Shown here in pieces: positions 15,681 through 24,704 of a stretch of DNA of 64,000 nt. Numbering within the stretch: position 1 is the first letter of the stretch; each line of letters opens with the position of its first letter. Under the pieces are notes generated by a model that saw only the letters and a program-made list of their open reading frames with translations, did not search any database and was not told where the DNA came from. The stretch is taken from contig BOPV01000001.1 in NCBI GenBank assembly GCA_018332375.1, positions 496,001-560,000 of the forward strand, in the 5' to 3' direction. Origin of the DNA: Roseiterribacter gracilis. Lineage in GTDB: Bacteria > Pseudomonadota > Alphaproteobacteria > BOG-932 > Roseiterribacteraceae. The position numbers and the translations under genes were made by a program.

Positions 15681-16163
15681 ATGAACGCCGACGATCTCGA
15701 CAGTTTCGACCTCGCGCTGTTGCGCGAAGTCCAGAGCGACAACCAGATCACCAGCGCCGCGTTGGCCGAGCGGGTGAATCTATCGCCCTCGGCCTGCTTG
15801 CGCCGGCTGCAGAAGCTGCACGAGTCGGGATTGATCCGGCGCGACGCCGCGCTGCTCGACTATGCCGCGCTGGGACGCGGTCTGACCGTGATGACCTTGG
15901 TCGCGCTGAAAGTCGAAACGTCGGGGCTGGGGACAGGCTTCGCCGCACGCGTCGGCGCGCACGCCTATGTCACGCAATGTATGTCGGTCACCGGCGAATT
16001 CGATTTCGCGCTGACCTTACGTCTGACCTCAATGCAGGAATACGAGCGGTTCATCGAAGCAGAGCTGCTGAACGACGCCAATGTCGCGCGCTTCGTCACT
16101 TTGGTCGGGTTGAAAGAAACCAAGTTCGAAACCGCGATCCCGCTCGATCACCTCCGGCGCTAG
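15681..16163 (+). CDS. Lrp/AsnC-family transcriptional regulator
   Basis: This is a 160-aa regulator. The N-terminal winged HTH is visible in FDLALLREVQSDNQITSAAL and VNLSPSACLRRLQKLHESG. The C-terminal RAM/AsnC ligand-binding domain spans about residues 70-150, with VTGEFDFALTLRLTSMQEYE. The ATG at 15681 follows AAGGA by 5 nt, which decides against a start 22 codons upstream. The gene ends overlapping by 4 nt with a convergent amino-acid binding-protein gene, so it may sense amino acids, though this is only contextual. Confidence 0.93.
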   Translation: MNADDLDSFDLALLREVQSDNQITSAALAERVNLSPSACLRRLQKLHESGLIRRDAALLDYAALGRGLTVMTLVALKVETSGLGTGFAARVGAHAYVTQCMSVTGEFDFALTLRLTSMQEYERFIEAELLNDANVARFVTLVGLKETKFETAIPLDHLRR

Positions 16164-17173
16164 CGAATGGGCGGTGCGTAGAGCAAGCCGCCTTTGTTCC
16201 ACTGCGCGTTCAAACCGCGATCGAGTTTTAGCGCCGATCCCTTGCCGACATTGCGCTCGTAGATCTCGCCGTAATTGCCCACCTGCTTGATCGCGTTGCG
16301 TGCCCAGCCGTCTTCAAGGCCCAGCGGCTTGCCCATCGAACCGGTGTAGCCCAACAGGCGCTGCAATTCGGGCGAGGTCGTCTTGGCGAAACTGTCGATA
16401 TTGGCCGACGTGACGCCCGACTCTTCGGCCTGGATCAGCGCGAACACAGTCCATTTCAGAATGTCGAACCACTGGTCGTCGCCGTGCCGCACCGCCGGCG
16501 TCAGCGGCTCCTTCGAAATCAGCTCGGGTAGGATCACGTAGTCGTCGGGGTTTTTCACCATCGACGCACGAAAGCTCGCGAGCTGCGAAGCATCGGCGCT
16601 CAACGCGTCGCAACGGCCGCCGAAAAAGGCGTGCGCACCGTCTTCTTCTTTTTCGGTGGTCAACGTGCGCAGCGAAATACCGTTGGCGCGCGCATAGTCG
16701 GCGATGTTCTGGTCGTTGGTGGTGCCGCTGCCAGTGCAGACCGTGGCGCCGTTGAGCGACTTGATCGAGGTGACGTTGGCCGACTTCTTCACCAGAAAGC
16801 CCTGGCCATCGTAATAGACGGTCGGGCCGAAATTGATGCTGTTGCCCGCGTCGCGTCCCATCGTCCAGGTCAGGTTGCGCGACAGCACGTCGACTTCGCC
16901 GGTCTGCAGCGCCGTGATGCGTTGCTGGGTCGATAGCGGTACGAAACGCACTTTGGTCGCGTCGCCGAACACGGCGGCGGCGACGGCGCGGCAGACATCG
17001 ACGTCGAGGCCTTTCCAGGCACCGCGTTCATCGGGCGCGCTGAAACCGGGCAGGCCGCTGCTGACACCGCAGAGCAACTGTCCGCGTGCACGGACCGTAT
17101 CGATCGTCGCGGCGGAGGCGTCTGCGCCCGAAATTGCAGCAAATCCAAGCAAGGCGAGAGCGAGCAGACGCAT
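16160..17173 (-). CDS. Amino-acid ABC transporter substrate-binding protein (AapJ-like)
   Basis: This 337-aa periplasmic binding protein belongs to the general L-amino-acid (AapJ/BztA) type of family 3. The signal peptide is RLLALALLGFAAISGADASA. Mature-protein blocks include TIDTVRARGQLLCGVSSGLP, GLDVDVCRAVAAAVFGD (the family-3 signature region) and NAIKQVGNYGEIYERN. The length matches AapJ (about 340) rather than the shorter histidine/glutamine-binding proteins. No aapQMP genes follow in the window, so the transporter is incomplete here or encoded elsewhere. Confidence 0.93.
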   Translation of the reverse strand: MRLLALALLGFAAISGADASAATIDTVRARGQLLCGVSSGLPGFSAPDERGAWKGLDVDVCRAVAAAVFGDATKVRFVPLSTQQRITALQTGEVDVLSRNLTWTMGRDAGNSINFGPTVYYDGQGFLVKKSANVTSIKSLNGATVCTGSGTTNDQNIADYARANGISLRTLTTEKEEDGAHAFFGGRCDALSADASQLASFRASMVKNPDDYVILPELISKEPLTPAVRHGDDQWFDILKWTVFALIQAEESGVTSANIDSFAKTTSPELQRLLGYTGSMGKPLGLEDGWARNAIKQVGNYGEIYERNVGKGSALKLDRGLNAQWNKGGLLYAPPIR

Positions 17174-17266
17174 CGAGAATCCTCCGTGGCAGGCGCGCCG
17201 ACTGTGCCGTCCGCTTGCTAGGTTGAGAAGCCCTGGTCATGGTTCGGGGGTCGATTGGAGAAGTCT

Positions 17267-18541
17267 ATGCGTCTGCGCGCCTTCTGCCTCGCTTTGTTCT
17301 GCACCGCGACCCTCGCGCGCGCTGAGCCAAGCATCCTTGTGCTCAAACCCGATCGCGTCTGGACCGGCGAGGGTGCCGTGCAGTCCGGCTGGATCGTCGT
17401 CGTGCAGGGGGAGCGGATCCTGTCGGCCGGTCCCGCATCGCAGGCGCCGGCGGGCGCCACGGAAATTGCGCTGCCGGGCACGACGTTGCTGCCGGGCCTG
17501 ATCGACCTGCACACGCATCTACTGCTGCATCCGTACGACGAGACGAGCTGGAACGATCAGGTGCTGCGCGAGGCCGAAGCCTATCGCGTGCTGCGTGCCG
17601 CGAAACAGGCCGAGGCGACGTTGCTGGCGGGATTCACCACGGTTCGCGATCTCGGCAGCGAAGGCGCCGGCTATGCCGACGTGCAGATCAAACGCGCGAT
17701 CAACGAAGGCGTCGTGCGCGGCCCGCGCATGCTGGTCGCGACCCGCGCGATCGTCGCCAGCGACAGTTACGGACCACCGCGACGCGATTTTCGTGACGAC
17801 GTCGACGTGCCGCAAGGCGCGCAGGAAGTCAGCGGCGAAGCCGAGATTTTGCGCGCAGTCCGCGAACAGGCGGGGCGTGGCGCCGATTGGATCAAGCTCT
17901 ACGCCGACTATCGTGTCGGTGCGGATGGTTCGGCACGCGCCACCTTCACCCAGCGCGAGTTGAACGCGCTGGTCGAAATCGCGCACGGGCTCGGCCGTCC
18001 GGTCGCGTCACACGCAGCAACCGACGAAGGAATCAAACGATCGGTGTTGGCCGGCGTCGAGACGATCGAACACGGCTATGCCGCATCGGACGAAACGCTG
18101 AAGCTGATGCGCGATCGCCACGTCGCGTTGCTGCCGACCTTGGCCGCGGTCGAAGCGTCGAGCCGCTATGCCAAACGCTACACCGAAGGCGGCGCGCTGA
18201 GCCCGCAGATGGAGGCTGCTGCGCGCACCTTCAAAGCAGCGTTGAAACTTGGCGTCGTGATCGGGTGCGGCAGCGACGCGGGCGTGTTCCGCCACGGCGA
18301 TAGCTGGCGCGAACTTGCCTGGATGGTGAAACACGGCATGACCCCGGTGCAGGCGCTGGCGGCAGCGACGACGGTGAATGCAAAGGTCCTCGGCAAGGAA
18401 GGCGAGTTGGGCGTGGTGAAAGCGGGCGCGCTTGCTGATCTGGTTGCGGTGAGTGGCGACCCGACCGCCGACATTCAAGCGGTGCGCAACGTTTCGTTCG
18501 TGATGAAAGGCGGCAAGGTCGAGTTGAAACCGGCGCCCTAG
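17267..18541 (+). CDS. Amidohydrolase-family metal-dependent hydrolase, secreted
   Basis: This 424-aa protein belongs to the amidohydrolase superfamily (imidazolonepropionase/prolidase-like group). A signal peptide ([19 protein letters not shown]) places it in the periplasm. Metal-binding landmarks are HTH in [12 protein letters not shown], the bridging Lys region [23 protein letters not shown] and the final Asp in GCGSDAGVF. The ATG has GGAGAAG 4 nt upstream; a TTG four codons earlier is less likely. Related secreted enzymes hydrolyse Xaa-Arg/Lys dipeptides, so peptide or acyl-amino-acid hydrolysis is plausible. Confidence 0.92.
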   Translation: MRLRAFCLALFCTATLARAEPSILVLKPDRVWTGEGAVQSGWIVVVQGERILSAGPASQAPAGATEIALPGTTLLPGLIDLHTHLLLHPYDETSWNDQVLREAEAYRVLRAAKQAEATLLAGFTTVRDLGSEGAGYADVQIKRAINEGVVRGPRMLVATRAIVASDSYGPPRRDFRDDVDVPQGAQEVSGEAEILRAVREQAGRGADWIKLYADYRVGADGSARATFTQRELNALVEIAHGLGRPVASHAATDEGIKRSVLAGVETIEHGYAASDETLKLMRDRHVALLPTLAAVEASSRYAKRYTEGGALSPQMEAAARTFKAALKLGVVIGCGSDAGVFRHGDSWRELAWMVKHGMTPVQALAAATTVNAKVLGKEGELGVVKAGALADLVAVSGDPTADIQAVRNVSFVMKGGKVELKPAP

Positions 18542-18576
18542 CTCCTCACGTGCAGAGTCTAAGACAGTGAGGGCGT

Positions 18577-18771
18577 ATGTACGAACCTCCTCTCGAAGGC
18601 GACAGAGACCGATCCGTCTGGCGCGACGCGCGGAATGATGCGATTGCATCCGTGCTTGGATCTTCTGAGGAGATAGCGCTGGTCCTCGGCGTTCTGGTTC
18701 TCGCCTGGTTCCTCATTAAGCTCGTATTTTGGTGCTGTGAGCGCGCCTACCGCTACGTCGTCGCCCGCTAA
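18577..18771 (+). CDS. Small membrane protein, hypothetical
   Basis: This is a 64-aa protein with a charged N-terminal half and one clear membrane helix (IALVLGVLVLAWFLIKLVFW) followed by CCERAYRY. A GAGGG sequence precedes the ATG. It ends one base before the end of the convergent gene on the other strand. It matches no family I recognise. Length, helix and spacing make it a believable gene, but its function is unknown. Confidence 0.5.
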   Translation: MYEPPLEGDRDRSVWRDARNDAIASVLGSSEEIALVLGVLVLAWFLIKLVFWCCERAYRYVVAR

Positions 18772-18772
18772 G

Positions 18773-19144
18773 TCAGCGCAGACCACGTCCGAGCGTCGCC
18801 GTAAAGACCAGCAGTACGATCGTGGCACTGCCGATCCACGCCCAGTTGCGCGGGATCTCTCGCGACATTCCAGTTCGCACGAACAACAGGCCGAGCGACG
18901 CGCCGCCGATTTCGAGGGCCGCGTCGCGCAGTGCACCGGTGCGGTCGGCGCTATAAAAACAAGCGGCAAAGATCGCAGCGGCGGTTCCAGCGACATAGGC
19001 GAGTTTGATTGCGCGATCACCATGACGTGACACGGTCGCGGGACGCGCGCCGCCATGGCCGATCGCTTCATGCGTGACCGTGGCAGCGCAGGCCGCAACG
19101 ACGCCGATCGCAACGACAGTGGCGGTGTCGTTGCGTCCGGTCAT
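18773..19144 (-). CDS. Membrane protein with HEAIGH motif, hypothetical
   Basis: This 123-aa protein has three hydrophobic segments (about residues 8-24, 48-63 and 100-118). The motif VTHEAIGHGG has HExxGH form, resembling the zinc motif of membrane metalloproteases. Larger relatives I recall carry more membrane segments after this motif, so this copy may be shortened by an internal deletion. The ATG overlaps the upstream stop (ATGA), which decides against the 61-codon upstream extension through the PD40 gene. Proteolytic activity is not established. Confidence 0.6.
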   Translation of the reverse strand: MTGRNDTATVVAIGVVAACAATVTHEAIGHGGARPATVSRHGDRAIKLAYVAGTAAAIFAACFYSADRTGALRDAALEIGGASLGLLFVRTGMSREIPRNWAWIGSATIVLLVFTATLGRGLR

Positions 19145-20022
19145 TTGGCCGGACATCTCGGCGGCCAATCTTTGTCGCGCGGATCGCGCTGCAAGAAGAA
19201 CTCGCCCGAGTTCGGCCCTTTCGTATCGCGCGCAAACAACATCGACCGGCCACTCGGCGACAGAAGCGCGCCGACTTCGCTGCCGTTCGCGTTGATCTCG
19301 GCGCCCATCTTCACCTTCGGCGTCCAACCGTCGTTGGTCAGGTGCGATTCATAGAAGCCGTCATTGGCGTTGATGATCATGCGCTTGCCGTCCTTGGACA
19401 GCTCGGCTTCGAATTCGTCGTTGGGGCCGTTGATGGCGGGGCCGAGATTTTCGACCTGCCAGGCGCCGTCTTTGTCTTGGCGCGCACGATAGATGTCGGT
19501 CTTGCCGAACCCGCCCGGACGGTTCGATCCGAAATACAGCCAGCCATCCGGCATCAGCCGCGGAAACCATTCGCGCCCGTCGCTATTGATTGGCGCGGGC
19601 AAACGCACCGGCGTTCCCCACACGTTGTTTGCGTCGCGATCGACACGCCAGATGTCGAGTTCCTTGCGCACGATCCCGTCGGTCGAGCGCGTCGAGATGA
19701 AATAGAGGCTCTTGCCGTCTTCGGTGAAGAACGGGTCGGCTTCGACACCGTCACCGGCAAAGCTCGGCGACACAGGTTCGGACCAGCCGTCTTTGGTGCA
19801 GCGGCTCATGAAGATGCGCCAGCCGGTAAAATCGGGCGCGCTGCGCACGAAGTAGAAATCGCCCGTCCGCGGATCGAACGCAGGGTGCGATTCGTAAGCG
19901 GGGCTGGCGATGCGGTCCTGGTGCCAGGGCACCACGTCGACCGCCGCAATCGCGGGTCCGATTGCTGCAAAAAATCCAAACAGGCTTGCCGCAAGTCCTC
20001 GATTTATCGCCCTTCGCCGCAT
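19141..20022 (-). CDS. Secreted PD40/WD40-like beta-propeller protein (TolB-like)
   Basis: This 293-aa exported protein has a signal peptide (INRGLAASLFGFFAAIGPAI, cleavage near AIA-AVD). It is followed by repeated PD40 blocks, each with the form PxFxxDGxxLYFxS: EADPFFTEDGKSLYFIST, EWFPRLMPDGWLYFGSNR, and EFEAELSKDGKRMIINAN, plus LSPSGRSMLFARD. Such propellers bind peptides or sugars in the periplasm (TolB, OmpA-linked proteins). A start 63 codons upstream is open but would cross the divergent promoter region; AGAGGCAG precedes the chosen ATG. It is coupled to the HEAIGH protein downstream. Confidence 0.85.
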   Translation of the reverse strand: MRRRAINRGLAASLFGFFAAIGPAIAAVDVVPWHQDRIASPAYESHPAFDPRTGDFYFVRSAPDFTGWRIFMSRCTKDGWSEPVSPSFAGDGVEADPFFTEDGKSLYFISTRSTDGIVRKELDIWRVDRDANNVWGTPVRLPAPINSDGREWFPRLMPDGWLYFGSNRPGGFGKTDIYRARQDKDGAWQVENLGPAINGPNDEFEAELSKDGKRMIINANDGFYESHLTNDGWTPKVKMGAEINANGSEVGALLSPSGRSMLFARDTKGPNSGEFFLQRDPRDKDWPPRCPAK

Positions 20023-20115
20023 GGATCTGCCTCTTTGCTGCAACGTTGGTGGATTGCGCTTGCGTCCCCGGCATCTGCCGTCAACATCGCCGCCAAACCG
20101 AGCAGGGGCAATGTA

Positions 20116-21516
20116 GTGAGCGATTCGCAGAAGAATCTTCGGCCAAAGGGAATTGGGGCTGAGGAAGCGGCGGAGCAGCATGATTTCGTCCGCGGGCTCA
20201 AGAACCGACATGTGCAGCTCATCGCATTCGGCGGCGCGATCGGCGTCGGCCTATTTCTCGGCTCGGCCGGTGCGATCCAGCTTGCCGGCCCGGTCGCGCT
20301 GCTTGCGTATCTTGTTGCCGGCATCACCGTGTTCTTCGTCGCGCGCGCCTTGGGCGAGTTGCTGCTCTACCGTCCGGTGACGGGCTCGTTCGCAACCTAT
20401 GCCGAAGAATTCCTCGGACCGTGGGCCGGATTCGTCACCGGCTGGTCCTATTGGTGTTTGTGGGTTCTGGTCGGCATCGCGGAAATCACCGCGGTCGGCG
20501 TCTACGTCCATCACTGGTTCCCCGACCTGCCGCAATGGATTCCGGCACTGGTGACCTTGGCCTTGCTGGCCGCGGTCAATCTCAACGCAGTGCGTCTGTT
20601 CGGCGAATTCGAATTCTGGTTCGCGCTGATCAAGATCGTCACCATCGTCGCGATGATCGTGCTGGGTGCCGCCATTCTGTTCGGCGGCTTCGGCGATCTC
20701 GGCCGCACCGCCAGCGTCGCCAATCTCTGGTCGCATGGTGGCTTTGCGCCGAACGGGCTGGTGGCGTTGCTGCTGGCGTTTCCGATCGCGCTTTTTTCGT
20801 TCGGCGGCGTCGAAGTAGTCGGCGTCACGGCCGGCGAGGCGGAAGATCCCGCGCGCACCATGCCGCGCGCCATTCGCGGCATCGTCTATCGCATCGTGCT
20901 GTTCTATCTCGGCGCGCTGACGATCATTCTCTGCCTGCTGCCGTGGAACGAGATGTCCAAGCATGGCAGCCCGTTCGTGCTGGTGTTCGAGCAGATCGGC
21001 ATTCCGGCCGCGGCCGACGTGATCAATTTCGTCGTCATCACCGCCGCCGCATCGGCCTGCTCGACCGGCATCTTCACCGCCGGCCGCATGCTCTACACCT
21101 TGGCGCAGCTCGGCCGTGCGCCGCGCGCGTTTGGCCAGGTCAGCGCGCAGCATATTCCCGCGCGTGGCGTTGCAGTGTCGGCGCTGCTGATGCTGGCGGG
21201 TGTGGTGCTCAACTATTTCGTGCCGGAACAGGCGTTCGGCTATGTGATGAGCGTCGTGGTGGTGGTGCAGGTTTGGGCCTGGGGCGTGATCCTGGTCGCC
21301 AATCTGCGCTATCGCAAACAAGTCGCCGCCGGAACCAAACACGCGTCGAGCTTTCAGATGCCGTGGGCGCCTTATTCGAACTGGATCGTGCTGGGCGTGC
21401 TGGCGCTGGTCTATGTGCTGCTTGGCTTCGACGCCGACACGCGCGTCGCGATTTACGCGACGCCGCTTTGGTTCGGTCTGCTCACCGTCGCCTATCTCGC
21501 CACCAAACGGCGCTGA
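20116..21516 (+). CDS. APC-family amino-acid permease
   Basis: This 466-aa inner-membrane amino-acid/proton symporter belongs to the AAT group of the APC superfamily (GabP, ProY, AnsP relatives). About 12 hydrophobic segments are visible. The first-helix signature is LIAFGGAIGVGLFLGSAGAI and the conserved helix-6 block is FSFGGVEVVGVTAGEAEDP. The GTG at 20116 has AGGGG 7 nt upstream; the long in-frame extension upstream is antisense to the PD40 gene and not real. It is divergent from that gene. The substrate is not determinable from sequence alone. Confidence 0.94.
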   Translation: MSDSQKNLRPKGIGAEEAAEQHDFVRGLKNRHVQLIAFGGAIGVGLFLGSAGAIQLAGPVALLAYLVAGITVFFVARALGELLLYRPVTGSFATYAEEFLGPWAGFVTGWSYWCLWVLVGIAEITAVGVYVHHWFPDLPQWIPALVTLALLAAVNLNAVRLFGEFEFWFALIKIVTIVAMIVLGAAILFGGFGDLGRTASVANLWSHGGFAPNGLVALLLAFPIALFSFGGVEVVGVTAGEAEDPARTMPRAIRGIVYRIVLFYLGALTIILCLLPWNEMSKHGSPFVLVFEQIGIPAAADVINFVVITAAASACSTGIFTAGRMLYTLAQLGRAPRAFGQVSAQHIPARGVAVSALLMLAGVVLNYFVPEQAFGYVMSVVVVVQVWAWGVILVANLRYRKQVAAGTKHASSFQMPWAPYSNWIVLGVLALVYVLLGFDADTRVAIYATPLWFGLLTVAYLATKRR

Positions 21517-21521
21517 TCTGC

Positions 21522-22190
21522 ATGGACTCGATGTCCTTCCTGCGCGATGTGCTGGCGCCGCTCGACGGCAAGCGCGTGCTGGATATCGGCTGCGGGCCGG
21601 GAACGCTTGCCAAGGCGCTGTCGAAACTGGGTGCGCGCGTGACCGGCGTCGATCCTGCCGCCAACATGATCGACGCAGCGCGCGCGTCCGTTCCCGAGGC
21701 GACGTTTCTGGTTGCGCCGGGCGAAGACCTGCCGTTCGAGGACAGCGCGTTCGACGCCGCGATCTTTCTCAACTCGCTGCATCACGTGCCCGCACCGGTG
21801 ATGGTGCCCGCGCTGCAGGATGCGGCGCGCGTTGCGACCGGACCGGTGGTGGTGATCGAGCCGTTGCCGACCGGCAATTTCTTCGACGCGCTGCGCATCG
21901 TCGAAGACGAGACGATCGTGCGTAACCAGGCGCAAGACGCGATCAAGCAGGCGGTGACGTCGCAGCGTCTGCGGCTGGTGCGCGAAGTCGAGTATGTGCG
22001 CCGCGAGATCTTCGAGAATTTCGGCCAGTTCGCCGTGCGCATCACAGCCGCGGACATGATGCGCGCGCCGATCATCGCGGCGCGCCGCGACGAGATCGAA
22101 GCGGCGTTCCATGCCGCCGCCGAGCCGGGCGGGCAGGGCGGTTTCATCCTGGATCAGCCGATGCGCGCGCAGCTGCTGGCGCGGGCTTGA
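21522..22190 (+). CDS. Class I SAM-dependent methyltransferase
   Basis: This 222-aa methyltransferase of the UbiE/Methyltransf_11 type has motif I VLDIGCGPGTLAKAL at about residues 20-34, the acidic post-I residue in GVDPAANM, and motif post-II DAAIFLNSLHHVPAP. The C-terminal half is helical and may select the substrate. It follows the permease after 5 nt, so the two are probably co-transcribed. An alternative ATG three codons downstream (21531) is equally possible. The methyl acceptor is unknown. Confidence 0.88.
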   Translation: MDSMSFLRDVLAPLDGKRVLDIGCGPGTLAKALSKLGARVTGVDPAANMIDAARASVPEATFLVAPGEDLPFEDSAFDAAIFLNSLHHVPAPVMVPALQDAARVATGPVVVIEPLPTGNFFDALRIVEDETIVRNQAQDAIKQAVTSQRLRLVREVEYVRREIFENFGQFAVRITAADMMRAPIIAARRDEIEAAFHAAAEPGGQGGFILDQPMRAQLLARA

Positions 22191-22266
22191 GCGGCGCAGC
22201 GGCGGCCCGCCGCGGGGGATCCCCTTGCAGGGCCTGGGGGGCGCCGGTATACAGCGCGGCTCGGAT

Positions 22267-22341
22267 GGGCGCGTAGCTCAGCGGCAGAGCACACCCTTCA
22301 CACGGGTGGGGTCGTAGGTTCAATCCCTACCGCGCCCACCA
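22267..22341 (+). tRNA. tRNA-Val (anticodon CAC)
   Basis: This is a complete cloverleaf of 75 nt with the CCA end encoded. The acceptor stem is GGGCGCG/CGCGCCC, the D stem GCTC/GAGC, the anticodon stem CACCC/GGGTG with loop TTCACAC (anticodon CAC, reading GTG), and the T arm GTAGG/CCTAC with loop TTCAATC. No integrase or attachment-site duplication is visible next to it. Confidence 0.97.
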
Positions 22342-22399
22342 TCCTACGCAGCGCGACTGCGCGCGTAGGATGTCCTCCGAAGCCTTGGCGAAGGAGGAC
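22340..22399. repeat. Two adjacent palindromes directly after tRNA-Val
   Basis: The first palindrome has arms CATCCTACGC (22340-22349) and GCGTAGGATG (22363-22372), with an inner GCGC/GCGC stem. The second, GTCCTCC (22372-22378) with GGAGGAC (22393-22399), abuts it. The first starts inside the tRNA CCA and could serve as a terminator, although it lacks a T-run. The modular palindromes also look like a dispersed intergenic repeat. The rest of the spacer to 22536 shows no gene. Confidence 0.6.
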
Positions 22400-22536
22400 T
22401 GACCCTGCCAAGCGCAGCTCCGGATGGCAGGCCATCCACTCCTCGGTACCGCACGCCTATCGCTACCGGACCGATCCCGCTGTTCCGTCCTTACCCGACG
22501 CCCGCCCGATCCTGACGAACGAGAACGGTTCCTCGG

Positions 22537-24201
22537 ATGAAACTTCTGATCGTCGGCGGCTACGGAATTTTCGGCAGCCGCATCGTCGAGCTTTTGCAGG
22601 ACGAGCCGCGCCTGACGATCCTCGTCGCGGGACGTTCGTTGCCGAAAGCGCGCGCGGCATGCGCCGGGTTCAAACAGGCACAAGCGACGTTGGTCGCGGC
22701 GCAGTTCGATCGCGACGGTGACGTCGCGCTGCAGCTCGCCGCGTTACAGCCGGACCTTCTGATCGATGCCAGCGGTCCGTTCCAGACCTATGGCGAAGCG
22801 CGCTACCGCGTCGTCGAAGCCTGCCTTGCGCAGCGCGTGCAGTATCTCGATCTCGCCGACGGAGCCGACTTCGTTGCCGGCATTGCCGACTTTGATGCGG
22901 CTGCGCGCGCAGCGGGCGTCTATGTTCTGTCGGGCGTATCGAGCTTTCCGGTGTTGAGTGCGGCGGTCGTGCGTCATCTGGCGAAGGATCTTGTCCGCGT
23001 CGATGCGATCCGCGGCGGGATCGCGCCTTCGCCGTTCGCTGGTGTCGGTGAGAATGTGATCCGCGCGATCGCAAGCTATGCCGGCCAAGCGATCACCTTG
23101 CGCCGCGACGGTCACGAAACGACCGCCTATCCATTCACCGAGCAGATGCGCTTCACAATCGCGCCGCCAGGACGTTTGCCGTTGCACAGCCGACTATTCT
23201 CGCTGGTCGACGCGCCCGAGCCGCACGTGCTTCCCCAGGTCCGTACCGAGGTCGATACGATCTGGATGGGAGCGGCACCGGTTCCGGAACTTCTGCATCG
23301 CGCGCTGATCGCACTGGCCTGGCTCGTGCGCTGGAACGTGCTGCGCAGCGTTTTGCCAATCGCGGGTTTGATGCACGAAGCGACGAACACTGTGCGATGG
23401 GGCGAACATCGCGGCGGCATGTTCGTCGAAGTCGAAGGCGCCGACGCGGCGGGCGTTGCGCGCAAACGATCCTGGCATCTGCTTGCCGAAGGCGATGACG
23501 GGCCGTTGATCCCGTCGATGGCGGTTGCGGCCTTGGTGCGTCGTGCACTCGACGGTGATCCGCCACCGGTCGGCGCGCGCGCCGGCCTGCACGACCTTGA
23601 ACTGGACGCGTACGACCGGCTTTTCGCCAGCCGCACGATTTACACCGGCGTGCGCGACGAGCCGGCGCCGAACGCGCCGCTCTATGCGCGCATTCTCGGT
23701 ACGGCCTGGGACGCGCTGCCGGCGGAGATTCGCGCGATGCACGATTTCACCGGCGCGGCGCGCGGCCACGCCAGCGTCGAACGCGGTACGAGTTGGCTCG
23801 CCCGGATGGCGGGGCGGTTGATGGGATTTCCCGCAGCGAACGCCGACGTTCCGGTGCAGGTGCAGTTCACCGAGCGCGACGGTACCGAGACCTGGACGCG
23901 CAGCTTCGGCAGCGAAACTTTTTCCAGCGATCAGTTCGCGGGGCGTGGCCGCTCCGAACATCTCGTTTGCGAACGGTTCGGCCCGCTGATCTTTGCCATG
24001 GCGCTGGTCGTTGATGGCGGGACCTTGCGTCTCGTGCTGCGCCGCTGGAGCGCGTTCGGTATTCCGCTGCCGATGTGGTTCTGCCCGCGCTCGAACGCGC
24101 ACGAGCATGTCGAAGACGGCAAATTTCACTTCTTCGTCGAAATCAGCCATCCGTTGGCGGGGCTGATCGTGCGCTATCGCGGTTGGCTGGTGCGGCAATG
24201 A
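22537..24201 (+). CDS. Saccharopine dehydrogenase-like protein with DUF4166 domain
   Basis: This is a 554-aa two-domain protein. Residues 1 to about 130 form a Rossmann NADP-binding domain of the saccharopine dehydrogenase/trans-acting enoyl reductase family (KLLIVGGYGIFGSRIVELL; LLIDASGPFQTYGEARYRVV). The catalytic half extends to about 360. Residues from about 385 to the end form DUF4166 (YARILGTAWDALPAEIRAMH; QVQFTERDGTETWTRSF; PMWFCPRSNAHEHVEDGKFH). The fusion is known for this family, but its reaction is not. The gene overlaps the downstream deacylase by 4 nt (ATGA). Confidence 0.9.
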   Translation: MKLLIVGGYGIFGSRIVELLQDEPRLTILVAGRSLPKARAACAGFKQAQATLVAAQFDRDGDVALQLAALQPDLLIDASGPFQTYGEARYRVVEACLAQRVQYLDLADGADFVAGIADFDAAARAAGVYVLSGVSSFPVLSAAVVRHLAKDLVRVDAIRGGIAPSPFAGVGENVIRAIASYAGQAITLRRDGHETTAYPFTEQMRFTIAPPGRLPLHSRLFSLVDAPEPHVLPQVRTEVDTIWMGAAPVPELLHRALIALAWLVRWNVLRSVLPIAGLMHEATNTVRWGEHRGGMFVEVEGADAAGVARKRSWHLLAEGDDGPLIPSMAVAALVRRALDGDPPPVGARAGLHDLELDAYDRLFASRTIYTGVRDEPAPNAPLYARILGTAWDALPAEIRAMHDFTGAARGHASVERGTSWLARMAGRLMGFPAANADVPVQVQFTERDGTETWTRSFGSETFSSDQFAGRGRSEHLVCERFGPLIFAMALVVDGGTLRLVLRRWSAFGIPLPMWFCPRSNAHEHVEDGKFHFFVEISHPLAGLIVRYRGWLVRQ

Positions 24202-24704
24202 CGCCGGCCGAACAGGCGCTGCGCGCCAGCCTGGATGCGGCTGACGTCGCCTTCACCACCATCGAACACGAGCCGGTCTTCACGGTCGAGCAAAGCGCGC
24301 CACTGCACGACAAGATCCCGGGACTGCACACCAAAAACCTGTTTCTCAAAGATGCGGACGGTGCGCTGTTCCTGGTGACGGCGCCGGCACTGCTGCCGCT
24401 CGACCTCAAGCGCGTCGCAAGTTTGATCGGCGCCAAGCGTCTCTCGTTCGGCCGTCCAGACTTGCTGATCGAGACGTTGGGTGTCGAGCCTGGTTCGGTG
24501 ACCACCTTGGCTGCGTTCAACGATCGCGACGGTCGGGTGCGCGTCGTGCTCGATCGCACGCTTGCCGGTGACGACGATGTCGGCGTGCATCCGCTGCGCA
24601 ACAGTGCCACGACAATCCTACGCGGCACCGAACTGGTGCGCTGGCTGACTCTGGTATGTCACGCGCCGCTGATCGTCGATCTGGAGCAAGCGCGCCGCAA
24701 CTGA
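24198..24704 (+). CDS. Prolyl-tRNA editing protein ProX/PrdX (aminoacyl-tRNA deacylase)
   Basis: This is a 168-aa YbaK/ProX-family protein, a free-standing trans-editing domain that hydrolyses mischarged Ala-tRNA(Pro). Family features are TKNLFLKDADGALFLVTAPA (with the conserved Lys), LSFGRPDLLIETLGVEPGSV and GVHPLRNSATTIL. The length is typical of PrdX rather than of Cys-tRNA deacylase YbaK (about 158 aa). It is translationally coupled to the DUF4166 gene, an association without an obvious functional reason. Confidence 0.92.
   Translation: MTPAEQALRASLDAADVAFTTIEHEPVFTVEQSAPLHDKIPGLHTKNLFLKDADGALFLVTAPALLPLDLKRVASLIGAKRLSFGRPDLLIETLGVEPGSVTTLAAFNDRDGRVRVVLDRTLAGDDDVGVHPLRNSATTILRGTELVRWLTLVCHAPLIVDLEQARRN

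Noticed and set aside
19342..20115. 258-codon N-terminal extension of the amino-acid permease
   Set aside because: It is antisense to the PD40 gene and lacks any membrane or domain features; the GTG at 20116 has a good ribosome-binding site.
22267..22341. tRNA-Val as a genomic-island attachment site
   Set aside because: No integrase gene and no repeated tRNA 3' end are visible in the window.
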